Shown piece by piece: positions 36,651 through 49,115 of a stretch of 64,000 nt of DNA. Position 1 is the stretch's first letter. Each line of letters opens with the position of its first letter. The position numbers and the translations under genes are program-made. The notes beneath the pieces are model-generated. The model was not told the DNA's origin and did no database searches. It saw only the letters and a program-made list of their open reading frames with translations. This stretch comes from Elysia chlorotica (taxonomy: Eukaryota > Mollusca > Gastropoda > Plakobranchidae): the NCBI GenBank assembly GCA_003991915.1, contig RQTK01000700.1:62001-126000 (forward strand), given 5' to 3'.

Positions 36651-37009
36651 ATAGTTTTTGTTTTGTTCTTTTCATCAGTGAATGTTTGTCATATTTTCAC
36701 ACATTGGTCTAGGTGTAAGGTTTTCACTAGTAAAAAAAAAAAAAAAATTAAATATAGCTGTATACCTTACCCATTGCTTTAGAAAATTTGTAATACATTT
36801 TTTAATGTCGTGAGAGAATACACTGTTTAACTGTTGAAGAAAAAAATGAAACATGCCCATGTCTAGATTTTTCTTAAGAGATAAAAAATGGCTTGGAATA
36901 ATAAAACCAAAACTGCTTCCAACTCACCAACACACCGATAAAAATACTTATATTTTGTTCAAGCTCCTCTGCAATTCACTTGACTAAGATTTCACATAAA
37001 AAACATGCT

Positions 37010-37990
37010 CTAATTGCCAGGCTTTTACCCACTTTTCAATGGTGTCAATTTTAAGATAAAAACCTAGATGTATTCCTCAATCTGTGTTTTGTGCGTCCAT
37101 CTGTTTTGTTCATTTCTCAAAATGATAATTTATTGATTTTATGTGAAATTTTTCTGAACCAATTGTTTTCCTAGAAGCCAATCCATACGTGGGTGAAAAA
37201 CACCTGTATACTCATAATGATAAATAAGCTTCGGTGATGGTTACACCTCCCCTCTCTCTCTCTCTCTCTCTGACTTTCCTTTTTTCCAGCTGTCTCCTTC
37301 AAAGGTATACTAGGTCCTCCCTCCCACCTGCTCTTCCTCCCTCTCCTTACCTCCTGCTTTTTCCCCCTCTTCTCTTCCTCCTGCTCATTCTGCATGTCCT
37401 CCTCTGCCTGCACCGGCTCCTCATTCTGTTCATCTTTTGCTTTCCCTGCTCTTCCTCCTGCACCTCACACTGTGTATCTACATCTCCTGTTCCTGCTGAT
37501 GTTCCTCCTATTACTCTCCCGCCTGCGCCTACTCCTACTCCTCTTCCACCTGTGCCACCTCCTACTCCTCTTGCACCTGCACTTCTACATCTGACTTCCC
37601 CTCCGTTTCTGCCTGCACCTCCTGCACATTATTGCTCCTCCTATTCCACCATCCTCCGCCTGATGCTCCTACTATAGTTCTACTCCAACTCATTCTCCAC
37701 TCCCCCCACCATTCATCTCCTGCTACTGCTCTTCCTATTCTTCCTCTCCCTGCTCCCGGTTCTCATCATCCGCCTACTGCTCCTTTTCCTCTTCTAGCTC
37801 CCCTGCTTGTCTTACTCCTCCTACTCCTACTACTATTCATATTGTTGCTCCTCCGTCTCCAGCTTATCCTCCTCTTCCTGCTCCTTCTATTCCTTCTGCT
37901 GCACCTCCTCCCCTCCTCTTGTTCCTTCTCTTTCTCATCTCCTCCTGCTGCACCTCCTCCTCTTCGTGCACACCAATATTGCGCTACTTC
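37010..37990 (+). repeat. CCT-rich minisatellite locus 2
   Basis: The flank carries ATGTATTCCTCAAT and GTGGGTGAAAAACAC, both also present at 13.9 kb, then CACCTGTATACTCATAA, a (CT)n tract (about 37253-37270) and about 720 bases of TCC/CTG-rich irregular repeat. Open frames here are compositional. It lies about 0.8 kb beyond the end of the phosphatase gene. It is a second member of the same lineage-specific repeat as 13888-14830. Confidence 0.75.
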
Positions 37991-38334
37991 ATTTTATTCT
38001 TTTCCTTTTCTTAGAAAGATTGATGATGGATAAAGAGGATTTCAAAGGTAGTAAAAACAAACCTTGTGATAAGTCTTGCTGGACATTAGAAAAAAAACAA
38101 TCTTGCTTTTTTAAAATTGTTATACCAGTTCCATCTATTAGCTTTGAACCTACAATAGTAAATTGTCTAATGTGTCAGATTTGGGAGACCTCAACTTGCA
38201 AATACTGTATTTAAAAATGAAGTGCATTCCAGCAGATCACTTAACAAGCTATTTAAAGGCTCAGCTGTAAACTCATCTCACATTTTCAATAAGAATCCTT
38301 TTTTTTTTTTAAATCATTACAGACACAAAATACT

Positions 38335-38340
38335 TTTATT
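38335..38340 (-). terminator. Candidate poly(A) signal for the PTPN1/2 gene
   Basis: AATAAA on the minus strand lies about 0.47 kb beyond the stop codon. The intervening sequence has no exon-like features and would be the 3' UTR. Confidence 0.3.
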
Positions 38341-38812
38341 CTCCAGAATATTTTGGTAATTGTACATGATGCACCTAAGAGTTTAATTTCAACTTGTACT
38401 GCAGAAACAAACAAATAGAAGAAAATAAAAATATTAGAGAAACAAAATGGCAAGAAATGTTGCATACATACCTAATGGCATCCTAAGTGATGGAAGAAAG
38501 TAGACCATGTGCCTAAAAGCCAGCTTTATACAGAGCAACATCACAGAGGAAGACCGGTTTGCAATTAACAGATCTTGCTTAGAGTAGCTTACTTCAAATT
38601 ATTCCCATCATTTTCTGTAATCTAAAAAAGCATTAAATTATACTAAATCTGACATAAAAAAAAAAAAATTAAGCCTTGCCCAAACCAGTTTGCTTAGCTG
38701 TGCTAATTAAGTCTATGAAGCCTAAAAAAAACTGATGAATTCATGTCACAGAGGCATCACATAATTTTTTTTAGATATAACCAATAAAGCAGTTTATAAC
38801 TGTCACAGTATG

Positions 38813-41800
38813 CTACATTAGATATTTGTACACAAGCACGCCTGCCACTCCAACAAGAACAGCCAAACCGAAATATATGGATGGACGGTAAAACTTTTTG
38901 TAAGGTCTCCATCGCTCGCTGCGACGTTGCCTTTCCTTCATTTTCCGCAGCTGCTCCAGGGTCTGCTTTTTCCTTTCCTCCCTGATGCGGTGTCGCAATT
39001 CGACAGCTCTGAAGAAGTGATAAGAAGACAACACACTAATCAAGATGGACTAATAAAAGCCATGTTGTTTAAGAAAATGCATATATCTAGATATCATAAT
39101 AAAGAATAACCTGTATCAAACGTTTTATTAAATTAGCTGGTGAGACAAACTTGTGTAGTAATTATTTCATCAGGTTTTTGTGTCTTGAGGGTAAAATAAT
39201 AATCATTAATGCACAATGTGCTGTATTTGGCAAGCTTGCCTTTCCACACGCTCCTCTTTTACCACCTAAATCAACCTTTCAGCCCTTCAAATCAAAATGC
39301 TAGTTTTTGTCAAATAAAGATAATAAGAACTTTGAGCTTATTCTATTGATAAAAGTAGATAAATGGGAACAATTTGACGAATTTGTAGATGGCTGCTATA
39401 GAGGAAATATGTACACAGAGCAAGAGCCTAACAATCACGATTTGGCTGTCAATCCAAGTCCTGACATAAATCTATAAGCAGAATGACTGTAGCTCTACTT
39501 TTCATCTGAGACTTAGAATCCTACATGTATAGCCCAACATATCTCTACTTTCCCCCCCCAGGATTTCTTTAAACTTGATCTAAACATCTAATTTCTAAAA
39601 TGTTATACTAGACATACTTGTTGATATATAAGCCGCATTGAGATTTAAACGACAAGTTTTTAAAACAAATAGAGACCGAAATTTCTATGAGTGATGCTGC
39701 ATGTTAACAGTACAAGTTTCCTATTTTAGCTTGGCCTAGGGAAAACCAGCCACAAGACTATCAAGAGGCATCCGCAATACAATTCTAGATAAGCTACAGG
39801 GATATTTATTCCCAATACTATTCCAAATAAGCTACAGGACTACTCTCAGTCTCAATGATATTCTGAAAAACTAGATAATCTCAAATCTATTCTGCACAAA
39901 TGCAGCAAAGAAGAAAGAAAATATTACATATGTCATTGAAAAAAAAAAGATTTCCTAAAAGATTCTCTAATACTATCATGATCCTCAGGAATAAATGGAC
40001 TTTCTGAAAAGCTAGAAATTCACCATTCGATGGTGAGATGCAAACTTCCTATTTTAACTAGTGGCAAACCTCTCAAATGGCTAGAAGGTGTCAAATAATC
40101 GACTACCCCATAGGCATAGTCTCTGCAGACAGTTTAACCACAAAATAAGTGTTATAGCTTGTTTTCCATTCAGTTTCTAAATTTAGGATTTGGAAAGCCA
40201 GACATATTTTTGTCTGCCCAAATTGTGTGCAAAAAAGCCCTAATTTGACAACAGATTGTGAATAATTCTGTCAATAAGTTCACTGATTTTTTTTAAATTT
40301 GATTTATGTCACTGTTATAAAAGGTAATCATAATGTAAAAATAACCATAAGTCCATTGACATTCCTTGACTAGTATGATCTTATTCAGAGACGAAACTGT
40401 AACTTGTGCTAGATTAACCTGTATTCACAATTTATTACCAAATTGGGGTCATCACAAGGCATGGTTTGCAAGCTTGTGTCATCAGGCAACCTGGCTGAGC
40501 GTGCTGGTCCGACTACTTAAAACCCCCAAAAGAATTGTGTGCGAGAAAAGAAACATACAGAGTGTAAAAAAAAATACAATAATAAACACATTTAAGACCT
40601 ACTTGGCTTCCTCTTCACTATCTGTTCCATTTTCATCCTTGTTTATCAACGTATCAAACTCTTCATCTTCATCATCCTCCCACCTAGAAGAGCCTGCCTG
40701 ACGATGGAGTACTTGTCCACGGAGTTGTTTATTATCATGCCCTTTAAAAGAAATAATAATATAAGTTTCCTTTTGATTAAGCTGCAGACAAAGAAAATAG
40801 TTTATATTTAAAACATTTTGATGGGAATTTTTGTCTTTTCTTGTTCAAATATTTCTCTATATTATGCTTTACCCCATCTCATAAGGGCCCATGCATGTTT
40901 CGCAAAAGAATGTTAGACCGTAGACACCAACAACAAAGCAACATCAAGTTAGTTTAAAGAAAGGCTAATAAACTGTATGAACAATCAGAATGACAAGTTG
41001 GAAATAATGTCAGGCACAGAGAACTGGATGTGAGGATTGAGAGATCGGTATTAATCGGACGAATAAAAGATGAACTAAATTTTCATGTCTTGTTTCCCTC
41101 GTGGAAGATTTGTCTACGTGAAGGATATGTAAATAAGGACGAAGGTCGAGAACTGGATGTTAAGATGGTATTTATCGCACGAATAAACGATTAACTACAT
41201 CTACGTTCCTTGCTTCTAAACGCATATTGAGCTAATGATAACACAAATCAGAATCAATACTTGCTTGGAAATGACTGCCAGTATCAATGACTGGAACTGA
41301 AAGTCGAGATAGAGAGATGGGTATGAATAATGATTTGGACGAATGAACGTATGAGAAAACAAGTTGAGACTGATCAGTTTCGCTGAAGTTGTTGACTAAC
41401 CCAATCTCGATATCAATGTATAAAAAGTATTTAAAAAAAAAGAATATCGCCTATCGAAAAAATAAATAAATTGTTCATAAATTTTCTTTCGCCTACGCAC
41501 AAGAAACTTTACTCGCGTGATTGAGAGCCGTACAAAGTGTAGGGTTTGGCACCTGCGGAACATGTACTATCAGTACCCTTTCCAACATCTCAGAAACTAA
41601 GATCTAAGAGAATAGGGTCGATAAAGAGTGTTTGATCGTTGACCTATGACAAAATATGTCATCAAGATGGACTCGGCTGAAATGTAATAGGTGAGGGTCA
41701 TGAGCTTTCTGTTGCAGCGGAAACAAGCTTGTCTTGGGTGTCTCTTAATGAGCATTGAACAGAGGCAGATATTGGAAAAAAATCAGCGATCACGTTGTTG

Positions 41801-44800
41801 AATATCATTATCTTCCGCATAAAAGAATTGGTACATTTCTGTGGAAATCAAGAAATCTGGATAGACGACGAAAATCGGTACAAGTAGGCAAGTTTGCTAA
41901 CACAAAAAGATCACTCATAAATACCATTAGTAGATGCCAAGCAATCTTTTTTGGATTTATATAAGGGATGAGAAGAGAAATGTTGGTTGAAAAAATACAT
42001 CTTAGGACAACTGGAATGATTAAAGGGAAGAGCAGCAAGAGAAAAACTAGATAGGATGATGGACATACAAACAAAATCGATTAACTTAGAGAAAGTGATT
42101 GAGTCATTGAAAGCAATAAAGTAAGTGTGGAAAGGCATGATCGCCAACGCTACCAAGCATGGCACTTGATGGATAGATTGAATAACCAAAAGAACATATT
42201 AGGTGCAATATCGGACAAACCTTTTTTGGGGAAAAGGGGAGGTGGAGGTCCATCGTCCATTTCTGCCAGTAAATCCTCAGTGCTAACAGACTGCTGGTTC
42301 TCATAGGAGGTATGAGAATGGGGCCCAGCAGCTGCCACAGCTTGTGGTGTCTCTGTTGTTGCCGGCTGGTGAAGACTGCTACTACGTAGAGGAGGAGGAG
42401 GTCCCTCAAAATGATTCTGTTTAAAGTAAAGAGTGTATTTTTAAACCAGAATCCTGTGGTTAAAGATATACAAGCGTACCGGCAAAATCGGGAAAGATGC
42501 TTGGGAACAGAATTTTTACTATACAAAGTTATCTTGAAACAAGCTGGGGTACCCGTTCATACGAACAGGTAGAATAGTGTTTTTGTCTGTAAGGCGATTC
42601 TTTTTGGAAGGGGAACTTTTAGACCCCTTGCCATCAGTTTATGTTTTTGCTGCCTCCTTTTTTTTATTAAATGAAATTATCTTTTCTCTTCTTTTTTTTT
42701 TTAACTCTCCCCTCTCTCCCTCCCCCCTCCCTCTTCAAGGCTTAAAATCTGTCTACCATTAGCAGCAGTATTAGCATCGACGTCTAAATCAAGTTGTTGT
42801 TGTATTATAAAGAGGAAACAAAAATGCATTAACTCATGGCAAGGAGTCTAGTGGTAAGATGTCACTGATGACTGGTAAGTTAAGTATTATAGTAAAAATA
42901 ATCTGTAGCTTTGTTAGCATATTAAAGAAAATTACATGTGCATACAATTTGAATTTTTTTTCAATTTTGGGATCTATGTTCATTCGTGTAGCATTATTTT
43001 TTCAGCAAGTTGGGGTCTTGAAAAAGATTTCAAAGATTTGGTGCGGACCCTGCTTATTGGGACTGATAGAGGATATGAGAATAAAGTTTCTAAGAGCCGC
43101 AGTGGAAACTGTTCTTTTATTCAAATCAAAAACATGGCCTCTAACAAAAGCATCAAGCATAAAACTAGATGGCGTATAGAAAAAAATGCTTAGAGTAGTC
43201 AAAGGTGTAACTTGGAGAGATAAAAAGTATGAATTTGCACAAACGTGGAAATGCAGCAAAGAACTGAAGTCAAACAACTTGTAGGGGACACAGGCATACT
43301 ATGAGAAACCTTGCGAGCAAGATGAAGGACAGAGAAAGAGGGAAAACAGTCATACAGATGTTAGACTGCGATCGACTAAGTAGGCAAGTAAAATAATCAA
43401 CATTTTGACTTTCCAAAGACACAGGCTAAAATACTGTCCTGAGTTTTTGGCAATATTTTGAATGATACACATGCATATAAACGGCCAATTTTATTGCTTT
43501 AAATTTTATATAAAAAAGATTACACACGTTCAAGCAACAACAAATATGTCTCTCTGGATATTGTCGCTTTTCAGGAATATCTGTCTGCAGATTTGAGACT
43601 ACAAGATTTGTGGAGTCGTAATTCAAGCTTCAATTTTACTTCTTCATTTGTGACTACAATGGTAGCTTGATCACCACTATAAAACAGTGAATTAGAAACA
43701 TGACAAAATTCAAGGAGACATACAAAACGTACCGGTTGAGTCGAAACACTTTCAAGTCCTGCTCCAGCCAGGATGGCATGAGCTCCTTGTAAGATAGCCA
43801 TGTAGGAGAAACGCAATTGGTCAGCTGTTTGAATCAACCCCATGCGACACGAACGCATGCGGATCAAGGCTTCACGTACATTGATAGCTTGAAGAGAGTT
43901 TTTCTTCTCTACCTGAGAGCAAATAAAAATTTAACATCAGACATGTCTTCATAATAAAAGTAAACTTTGATTTGGCTAAAAAAAAACAATTAGGGACACT
44001 TAAAACCATTGTAAATTTCAGATAGGTTAAGAAGGCACTTTAGTGCAAGCAGAGCTCAATTTAAAATTTCAAAAAAAGAGATATCTTAATCCATGTTATC
44101 AAAACTGAAGGGGGTTGTCTAGGGACTACAATTTTTTTTGTTTCTGCTATCTGACTAAAATGTGAAAAAATGCCAACTTTCCATGACTGCATAATCCTAA
44201 AAACTTACATTCCAATTCCTTTGAAATTTTCTGAGCTATAAGACAGTACTACAGAGATGAGGCTCAATTCTTTTTATGCATCTGGGGCAATTATTTTAAA
44301 AAATACAAAGGGGAGAAAATGGCTTGGTATGCATTTTTGCCTAGAGGGAAAAAATATGCGAAAAATGGTTCAGTTTTGAAATATCAGGAAATAAGAAAGA
44401 AAGGAGGTAGACAGCTAAAACTTTAATTCTAGCTTAATTTGAGCATGGATATTAAAAAATTGTGTCTTTTTTCTTGTAATTTCAGTATATTTTAACTTAC
44501 AGAGGTTATAAATTTGTCAAAATTTTAAAAAGATAGCTTTATGTCAGTGATCTTATCGAAGCCAATATTTATCAAATACCATTCATGTCTCCAGATAATG
44601 TCATTGGAAACATGTATTTAATAAATTATTAATCTGTTACAGCCATTAGTGAGTTTTAGCAAAGCAAATTTCGTATCCACTACACACATTCACCTCTTTT
44701 TTACTACATTGCTTCCCCTCAGAAATACACTTATATACAGTCATTTCATATTTCATACGTTATATCAGGCTGGTTTTCAATCTTATATAACCCATTGAGT

Positions 44801-47800
44801 TACAAAACACATGAGCATTTTTTAAATGAAAATAAGAGAAATTTTGTGAAGTGATAACATATATGTATATGATTTGTTCATAAACATAGGTGCAAGTGAG
44901 TCAGGAAGGTGTATTTGGAAACTACATTTCTCAAACCCCCAATCATAAAAAATTGATCAACCAAAATTTCCATAAAAAAAACAAATTGAATTGAGTTGAA
45001 GCTTAATACTGTCAATATATAAATAAATACATTTGAAATTAAGCAATGTTGGGAAAATGCTAACGCACAACCAGCATTAAATTTTATCACATAGAAATTG
45101 AAGACTTGTCAAATACAAAGAGCAAAAACTATCTAAAAACTCTTTTAAAAACACATACTCCACTCTGTCTCTCTATTCATATGCTTGCGTGCAAGCCTCC
45201 GTCACTCCATCCGTCCCTCTCCTCCCTCTCACTCTCTCTCTCTCTGTCCCACACAAACAAACACATCAAAGTTTAAATTATTTTATTAGTATATATTGAC
45301 TAATAGTACCTGGTTATGTAGGTAATCTAGTTTAGATTCATGTCTGGTTGAGCCTGATTAGTTTTGCCAGAATTAGAAATAAAATGCTTGCTGACTGTAG
45401 GCTTAGTTCTACCTAGTGATCAGCATGAGGCTGAGTCAGTGAGAGCCATCACAGATAGTTCTAAATCTAGATCAATGCCCATAAGATCTAAGTCTAGTTC
45501 TCTAAAGAGAAGTGTGATCTTTCAAAACTTAAAAAGACTTCTGCATAAAGTTTTAGAATTAGCTTTTATCTTTTTCTTATTATTCAGTCCAGCTGGTTTT
45601 GTTATAAATGACCAGAAATACAAATCTAGATTAGTCTATACATACATCAGAGGCCTCTATTCTCATTTATTCTGTGACAAGATTTGTAATCATGAGATCA
45701 AGTATGTAACTCAATGAAGTAATTTTCAGGACTGATACCAACATCAGATCCATAGTCCACTTCTTTAACATTATTAATATCAGCCATCATCATACCAATA
45801 GAAAGGAACAAGGCTTGGTTTAAACTCGAAGTATGTGAAAGAAAGCTATCTCGTCAAGAACAAGTGTGTTGCAAGACTGAACCTTTATGCTTGTAAGAGC
45901 TCCCACAGTGAGGACTTCTGATGTATTCTGGGTCAGTAATAACCCAGTTAGATTTGGATTAGAATGATGAGTAAGGTTCTATTTTTAGCAGATCTAGTCA
46001 ATTTTAACTCAAAATAGAGCACGATGCTGAAGGGAAATCTTCAGGCCCTATCTGGTCACTTTGTACATTTGTCAGGTGTGTTATGGACGGCTGTATGTGT
46101 GTTTAGCTTCTAGCTGAATTTGGTTGTGTTACACAGGAAAGGACCAAGACGCTGATACCATGCTAATCACAAACTCTGAGGCAATTATGAACTTTGCCAG
46201 ATCTAAGCTGGAGCCAAATCTAGAAGATAGTGGCAGCCAGTGACATAAATGGTTTATTTCAGAAAACTTGCACCCATGATTAGATGATTTATACTTTCGT
46301 CTTCATCGTTTTGACAATATGACTATCATTTTTCATCATAATTTCATTAACTTTGATGCTTCCCACTAAATGGAAAATAATTTTTTTTTCTTTTTTTTTT
46401 TAATTACGCTAGAAAATGAATATACTCACGATCATTAGGCATGAATCAACTAGACAAAATGTTCCCGAGCGACCAATCCCAGCACTGCAGTGGACAATTG
46501 AAGGGCCAACATTTATATCCAAAGAACCAGTTTTTCTTATAACATGAAGGAAAAGAAGGAATGCATTTGGCGAAGAAGGTACACCAAAGTCTGGCCATGT
46601 AGTATAATGGAAGTGTAAAATCTCCCTTTTCTCTCCTCTCTGGAAATAAAAAAGAAAAAAAAAACAACAAAAGGCACAAAGTTAGATTAGAATCCATATT
46701 TCATAAACAATTATGTAATGATGGAATTAAGACACCTGACTCAATTGAAACAAGTTAAAAAATCGACTAACATTCATTGACAGGATTGTGTCAAATCAAT
46801 AACCCTTTTCCCGCATAATCGCATTGTAACAGACACAAGTCCAATCATATGACACTGTAGACCTATTATCGATACCGATCAGGGGTAAAGTTCTGCGATT
46901 TGCCTTGTGATGCAGTTACACATTTCTGCACATATGGGCCCAATACTAGAAATAATATCAGTACCGTTCAAAGAAAACCTCGGCTATATGAGTTGTGTTC
47001 CGATAACGCAACTATTTCACTCACACTCACGTCGAGTAACGGGTCAGATCGGATGGCATGGTGTTTTCGATTCGATACCACTGAATGGCAAAGTTTCGCG
47101 ATTTGCTGACTTTGAAGGAAAGGAGGAAAAGAAAGAATAAGGAGGAAAGCGCTGAAAAAGTATCGGCAAGATCAAAATCGCTGATTTCCGCAGATCCGCT
47201 AAAGATTATGATCACTGTAAACTAAATTAGAATCCTTGTCTCTATAAGTAGATTCGAGCAAATGCAACGAGGGTCGAGTACTGGGTGTAAAGATGGAAAG
47301 ATCGGCATGATTATGTGAAAGAACTATTCGATGGTCAGCGCCAAGAATGATCAAACGCAATAAAAAAACAAGTGCAAAAAATAAGAGAAATATAGATTGC
47401 TTATCGATATAATAATTAAATTGCTCCAACATATTCTTCCACACAGGAAACTTTCTTTTTTCTTCTATAGCTTTGGACAAAAAAAAGCGGTAGGAAAAAC
47501 GCATTGCCATATTTGAGGAAAAAGATGTGTACAAAAATATGCCAAAGCGTACAGGTTGGCAGCTCTGCATTCCTTCTGTGTAGTTGATTCCATTGCTTAG
47601 AAGTTTATATGTTGAATGAGTCATACTTCCTCTTTGACTTTCTTTAAATTTAGCTAATAAAAACGCAAACTTTTACAAATACAAAATATCTATGAATCCC
47701 TTTTCATTTTTTTTACTCATTTTAACAAACTTTCACTATTTACATTAATTACATTTATGTCTTACCTCAATATGTGTCATCAGCAAGGTTCTCACAGTGA

Positions 47801-49060
47801 AGTTTGAAAAGCTTTGCTCTCCCTTAAGTGAAACTTTAAGGCCACATTCTGGGAAAAACATGTCATCTTCGCAGCCAAACTCAGCTCCAAGAGGCCAATA
47901 TTGAGCACATTTGACCTGAAAAGAAAAGGTAGTCAACAATTTTGTGTAGAAAGTGTACACAGTTAGAGATAGTATGCAGCCCTTCTCTAGACGGTTAATA
48001 ACATTTAAAGATTAAAAAACAAAATAAAACCATACCTTAACTTTTTAGGCAAACTGAAATGGAAAAAGATACAGTGGTCCCCGCGTAAGAACTCTCCGCT
48101 TGTGAACCTAACCTATGAAACATAATTTTTCTTTTTCATTAATACCCCTACCCACCCGCATTTGGTCCCGTATAAAGTGCAAGAACACGTTTTAACAGAG
48201 CCGGATACAAATTTTTAAAAAACAATTGTCACGCTAACACATTATATTTCACTTCCCCACCATGGTGATTATTTCCATAGTGATCTAAAACTGATGAGGT
48301 AGACTAGGTTACAGCCATGTAAGAGAAACCACCCTTCTGCCATCTGTTTGTCACGCCGAATTGTGGAGCCTGTGTGTCTACAGTCAGGAAACTCGAAGAG
48401 TTTTATACTGAGATATTGACTGACGAACCTAACCCCTCCACCCCCTGTAAGTCGGGTCTGTCCTCAAATAAAAATCCCTGGGGGACAGCAGTTTTTTGTT
48501 TATTTTATTTTCTTTCCTTCTTTCTCTCTTCTCTCTTTTCTTTATTTATTTCTCTTTCTCTCTCTCTCTCTCCTGTCTCACAGTCACAGTGGCGCCGATG
48601 TTTAAGGGAAAACAATATCCAATCGTACGGGCCGTATGTTTGATTTTATTTAATCTTCTCAAATTTATTTTGATCCCTTATCAAGAGCATTGACCGTTTC
48701 TATATTTCTTAGATTGTGAGAAGATGTGTACACTGCTGTAGAAGTGCAGCTACGCCAGTAATCCACCTGGTGGGAATCAAACAAATCTTCCTGTTCCTAT
48801 TGTGAACTCCCCGTGTGAACATCTGGCTGCTCTGGGCTGAGAATCATGGTTATTACACTGACCAGAAAGTAGGAGTTGCCCATTCACACAAGGTGCATTC
48901 ATATAATTTCTTTCTAAACTTTTTAAAGTCGTTTGTTCTCTCTTTCCCTCCCTCTCTATCTCTCTCCGTCTCTCTCTCTCTCACTTTCCCTCAATCTCTC
49001 CTTCTCTCTTTCACTCTTCTTTTTCTGTTTCTCTCCCTCTCCCTCCCTCCTTCTCTCTCT

Positions 49061-49115
<55 letters not shown>

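Noticed and set aside
46900-47215. CpG-richer block with overlapping short frames, considered as an exon
   Set aside because: No frame has homology. It adjoins an unclassified repeat and lies within a phosphatase intron on the opposite strand.
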